Shown in pieces: positions 62,344 through 64,000 of a DNA stretch of 64,000 bases (the first letter of the stretch is position 1; each line of letters begins with the position of its first letter). The translations under genes and the position numbers were made by a program. This DNA is from Streptomyces sp. TLI_146. Lineage in GTDB: Bacteria; Actinomycetota; Actinomycetes; Streptomycetales; Streptomycetaceae. Location of the stretch: positions 5,270,001 to 5,334,000 of the forward strand of contig NZ_PJMX01000001.1 in assembly GCF_002846415.1 (NCBI RefSeq), in the 5' to 3' direction. The notes under the pieces are model-generated. The model saw nothing but the letters and a program-made list of their open reading frames with translations. It was not told the DNA's origin and searched no databases.

Positions 62344-62742
62344 GTGCCGGAACCGACCGTACGCCAGCTGTCGGCGGACTACTTCCACAGCTATTCGGTC
62401 GTCGGACTGCTCGCCGTCGTCGGCGTGCTCTTCGTCGCGGTGGCCTTCGGGGCCGGACGCCTGCTGCGGCCGGTGGTCCCGACGCCGGAGAAGCTGCTCA
62501 CGTACGAATGCGGAGTGGACCCCGTCGGCGAGGGCTGGGCGCACACCCAAGTGCGCTACTACGTCTATGCCTTCCTGTACGTGATCTTCGCCGTCGACTC
62601 GATCTTCCTCTTCCCGTGGGCGACGGTCTTCGCCGCCCCCGGATTCGGCGCGGCCACGCTGGTCGAGATGTTCATCTTCCTCGGCTTCCTGGCCGTGGGA
62701 CTGCTCTACGCATGGAAGAAGGGCGTCCTCGAATGGACGTGA
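62344..62742 (+). CDS. nuoA2: NADH-quinone oxidoreductase subunit A, second copy
   Basis: A 132-residue three-helix membrane subunit. LLTYECGVDPVGEGW and VYVIFAVDSIFLFPWAT-like segments show it is NuoA, but it differs considerably from the first copy. GTG at 62344 with GGAGCGAGGGGC upstream. It opens a second nuo operon; its stop overlaps nuoB2 by 10 bp. Confidence 0.9.
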   Translation: MPEPTVRQLSADYFHSYSVVGLLAVVGVLFVAVAFGAGRLLRPVVPTPEKLLTYECGVDPVGEGWAHTQVRYYVYAFLYVIFAVDSIFLFPWATVFAAPGFGAATLVEMFIFLGFLAVGLLYAWKKGVLEWT

Positions 62743-63467
62743 CGACTCCCGATCCCCAGTTCCTGCCCACGCCGAAGGTGGCCGAAAACGGTGCCCCGGC
62801 GCCCGTGGGGGCCACCGCCGTGCAGGGACAGCGCCTGGGCGTGCTCTCCCGCCTGGCGCCCGAGCCGATGAAGGTGGTCCTCAACTGGGGCCGCCGCTAC
62901 AGCCTCTGGGTGTTCAACTTCGGACTCGCCTGCTGCGCCATCGAGTTCATCGCGGCCTCGATGGCCCGCCACGACTTCATCCGGCTCGGCGTGATCCCCT
63001 TCGCGCCCGGCCCGCGCCAGGCCGACCTCATGATCGTCTCCGGCACGGTGACGGACAAGATGGCCCCGGCGGTGAAGCGGCTGTACGAGCAGATGCCCGA
63101 GCCGAAGTACGTCATCTCCTTCGGCGCCTGCTCCAACTGCGGCGGCCCGTACTGGGACTCGTACTCGGTGACCAAGGGCGTCGACCAGATCATCCCGGTC
63201 GACGTGTACGTCCCCGGGTGCCCGCCCCGTCCCGAGGCGCTCCTCCAGGGCATCCTCAAGCTCCAGGAGAAGATCGCCCACGAGTCCCTGGGCGAGCGGT
63301 ACGCGACGCAGGCGTCACCGGCGCAGCTGACGAGCGGGCTGGTGACGGCTCCGGCGGTGCCGGGGGCTTCCGCCGGTGGGGCTGGTGCGGCCGGTGGGAC
63401 TGAGGGGGCTTCCAGGTCCGCTGGGGCTTCGGAGGGCGACACGCCGACGCCGGGGGCCGCGCAGTGA
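62733..63467 (+). CDS. nuoB2: NADH-quinone oxidoreductase subunit B, second copy
   Basis: A 244-residue subunit with the four N2-cluster ligands Cys67, Cys68, Cys133 and Cys163, so it should carry a cluster. Compared with the first NuoB it has about 30 extra N-terminal and about 45 extra C-terminal residues, the latter rich in Ala, Gly, Ser and Pro. ATG at 62733 overlaps nuoA2; its stop overlaps nuoC2 (GTGA). Confidence 0.9.
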   Translation: MDVTTPDPQFLPTPKVAENGAPAPVGATAVQGQRLGVLSRLAPEPMKVVLNWGRRYSLWVFNFGLACCAIEFIAASMARHDFIRLGVIPFAPGPRQADLMIVSGTVTDKMAPAVKRLYEQMPEPKYVISFGACSNCGGPYWDSYSVTKGVDQIIPVDVYVPGCPPRPEALLQGILKLQEKIAHESLGERYATQASPAQLTSGLVTAPAVPGASAGGAGAAGGTEGASRSAGASEGDTPTPGAAQ

Positions 63468-64000
63468 CCGCGTACGACCGTCTGCCCGACGCCGTCACGG
63501 AGATCTTCGGCGAGGAGGCCACCGCCGAGGAGGCGTACGGCCTCCTCACCGTCGACGTCCCCGTCGGCTCCTGGCTCCCCGCGCTGGAGATCGCCCGCGA
63601 CGAGCTGGGCTGTACGTACTTCGACTGGCTCAGCGCGGTCGACGAGCCCGGCACCGGCTTCCGCGTCTGCGCGCACGTCGTCTCCCTCGAAGGCCGCCGG
63701 GTACGCCGCCTCCTCGTCCGTACGACCGTGCCGCACACCGCCCCCGTCCTGGCCTCGGCCGTCGACGTGTACGCGGGCGCGGCCTGGCACGAGCGCGAGA
63801 CGCACGAGATGTTCGGCGTCACGTTCGAGGGCCACCCGAACCTGATCCCGCTCCTCCTTCCCGAGGGCTTCGAGGGCCACCCCCTGCGCAAGGACTTCGT
63901 CCTCGCGGCACGGGTCGCCAAGGCCTGGCCGGGCGCGAAGGAGCCGGGCGAGTCGGAGCACGGCGGCCCCAAGCGCCGCCAGATGCTCCCGCCCGGCGTC
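63464..64000 (+). CDS. nuoC2: NADH-quinone oxidoreductase subunit C, second copy, cut by the window end
   Basis: 179 codons are visible without a stop. WHERETHEMFGVTFEGHPNL is the NuoC signature, and HPLRKDFVLAARVAKAWPG follows it. The GTG at 63464 overlaps the nuoB2 stop. The rest of the operon lies outside, so whether nuoE, nuoF and nuoG are missing cannot be told from this window. Confidence 0.88.
   Translation, partial: MTAYDRLPDAVTEIFGEEATAEEAYGLLTVDVPVGSWLPALEIARDELGCTYFDWLSAVDEPGTGFRVCAHVVSLEGRRVRRLLVRTTVPHTAPVLASAVDVYAGAAWHERETHEMFGVTFEGHPNLIPLLLPEGFEGHPLRKDFVLAARVAKAWPGAKEPGESEHGGPKRRQMLPPGV

Overview
The window is high-GC actinobacterial chromosome, almost certainly from a Streptomyces species. 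Pointers are the GC-rich third codon positions, frequent GTG starts, a futalosine menaquinone pathway, a complete nuoA-N operon followed by a second nuo operon, a P-domain M28 aminopeptidase, and many copies of a GC-rich intergenic repeat. No TTA (bldA) codon was noticed in any called gene. No tRNA, rRNA, insertion sequence, phage gene or CRISPR array was seen.

Layout. 1-5.2 kb: the end of a metallo-beta-lactamase-fold gene, a repeat array, a secreted lipase with its AraC-type regulator, an acyl-CoA ligase carrying a repeat inside its coding sequence, and a cold-shock protein. 5.4-15.5 kb: mqnA, a lipoprotein esterase, a Ser/Thr kinase, mqnC with a small partner gene, menG, glutaminase, a GNAT enzyme and a geranylgeranyl-reductase-like flavoprotein. 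15.6-33.3 kb: an NlpC/P60 wall hydrolase divergent from the 14-gene nuo operon, separated by an 818-bp control region with Rex-like and Crp-like sites. 33.5-41.5 kb: recQ, fahA, an orphan ATP-grasp and flavoprotein pair, and a CocE/NonD hydrolase. 41.7-48.4 kb: a polyprenyl diphosphate synthase, two exported proteins, an ABC exporter, a TetR regulator and an NADPH-dependent FMN reductase. 48.5-55 kb: secreted aminopeptidase, RarD-type permease, a QorB/HxlR-like pair and a KimA-like permease. 55-64 kb: korB-korA, a response regulator with two paralogous sensor kinases, and the start of a second nuo operon (nuoA2-B2-C2, cut by the window edge).

The genes form a respiratory neighbourhood. mqnA, mqnC, menG, the polyprenyl synthase and probably the geranylgeranyl-reductase-like enzyme make and saturate menaquinone. 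The first nuo operon makes a full NADH-dependent complex I. KorAB makes reduced ferredoxin next to a second complex I locus, which may use that ferredoxin if nuoE/F/G are absent, as recalled for S. coelicolor.

The most unusual structure is a family of about 20 copies of a 20-bp core (GGGGCGCGGGGAACTGCGCG on one strand). It forms 57-61-bp tandem arrays and inverted pairs around a shared middle module, and once sits in frame inside a gene. A second repeat with a four-G-tract (quadruplex-type) motif lies at gene edges and in two places overlaps coding sequence.
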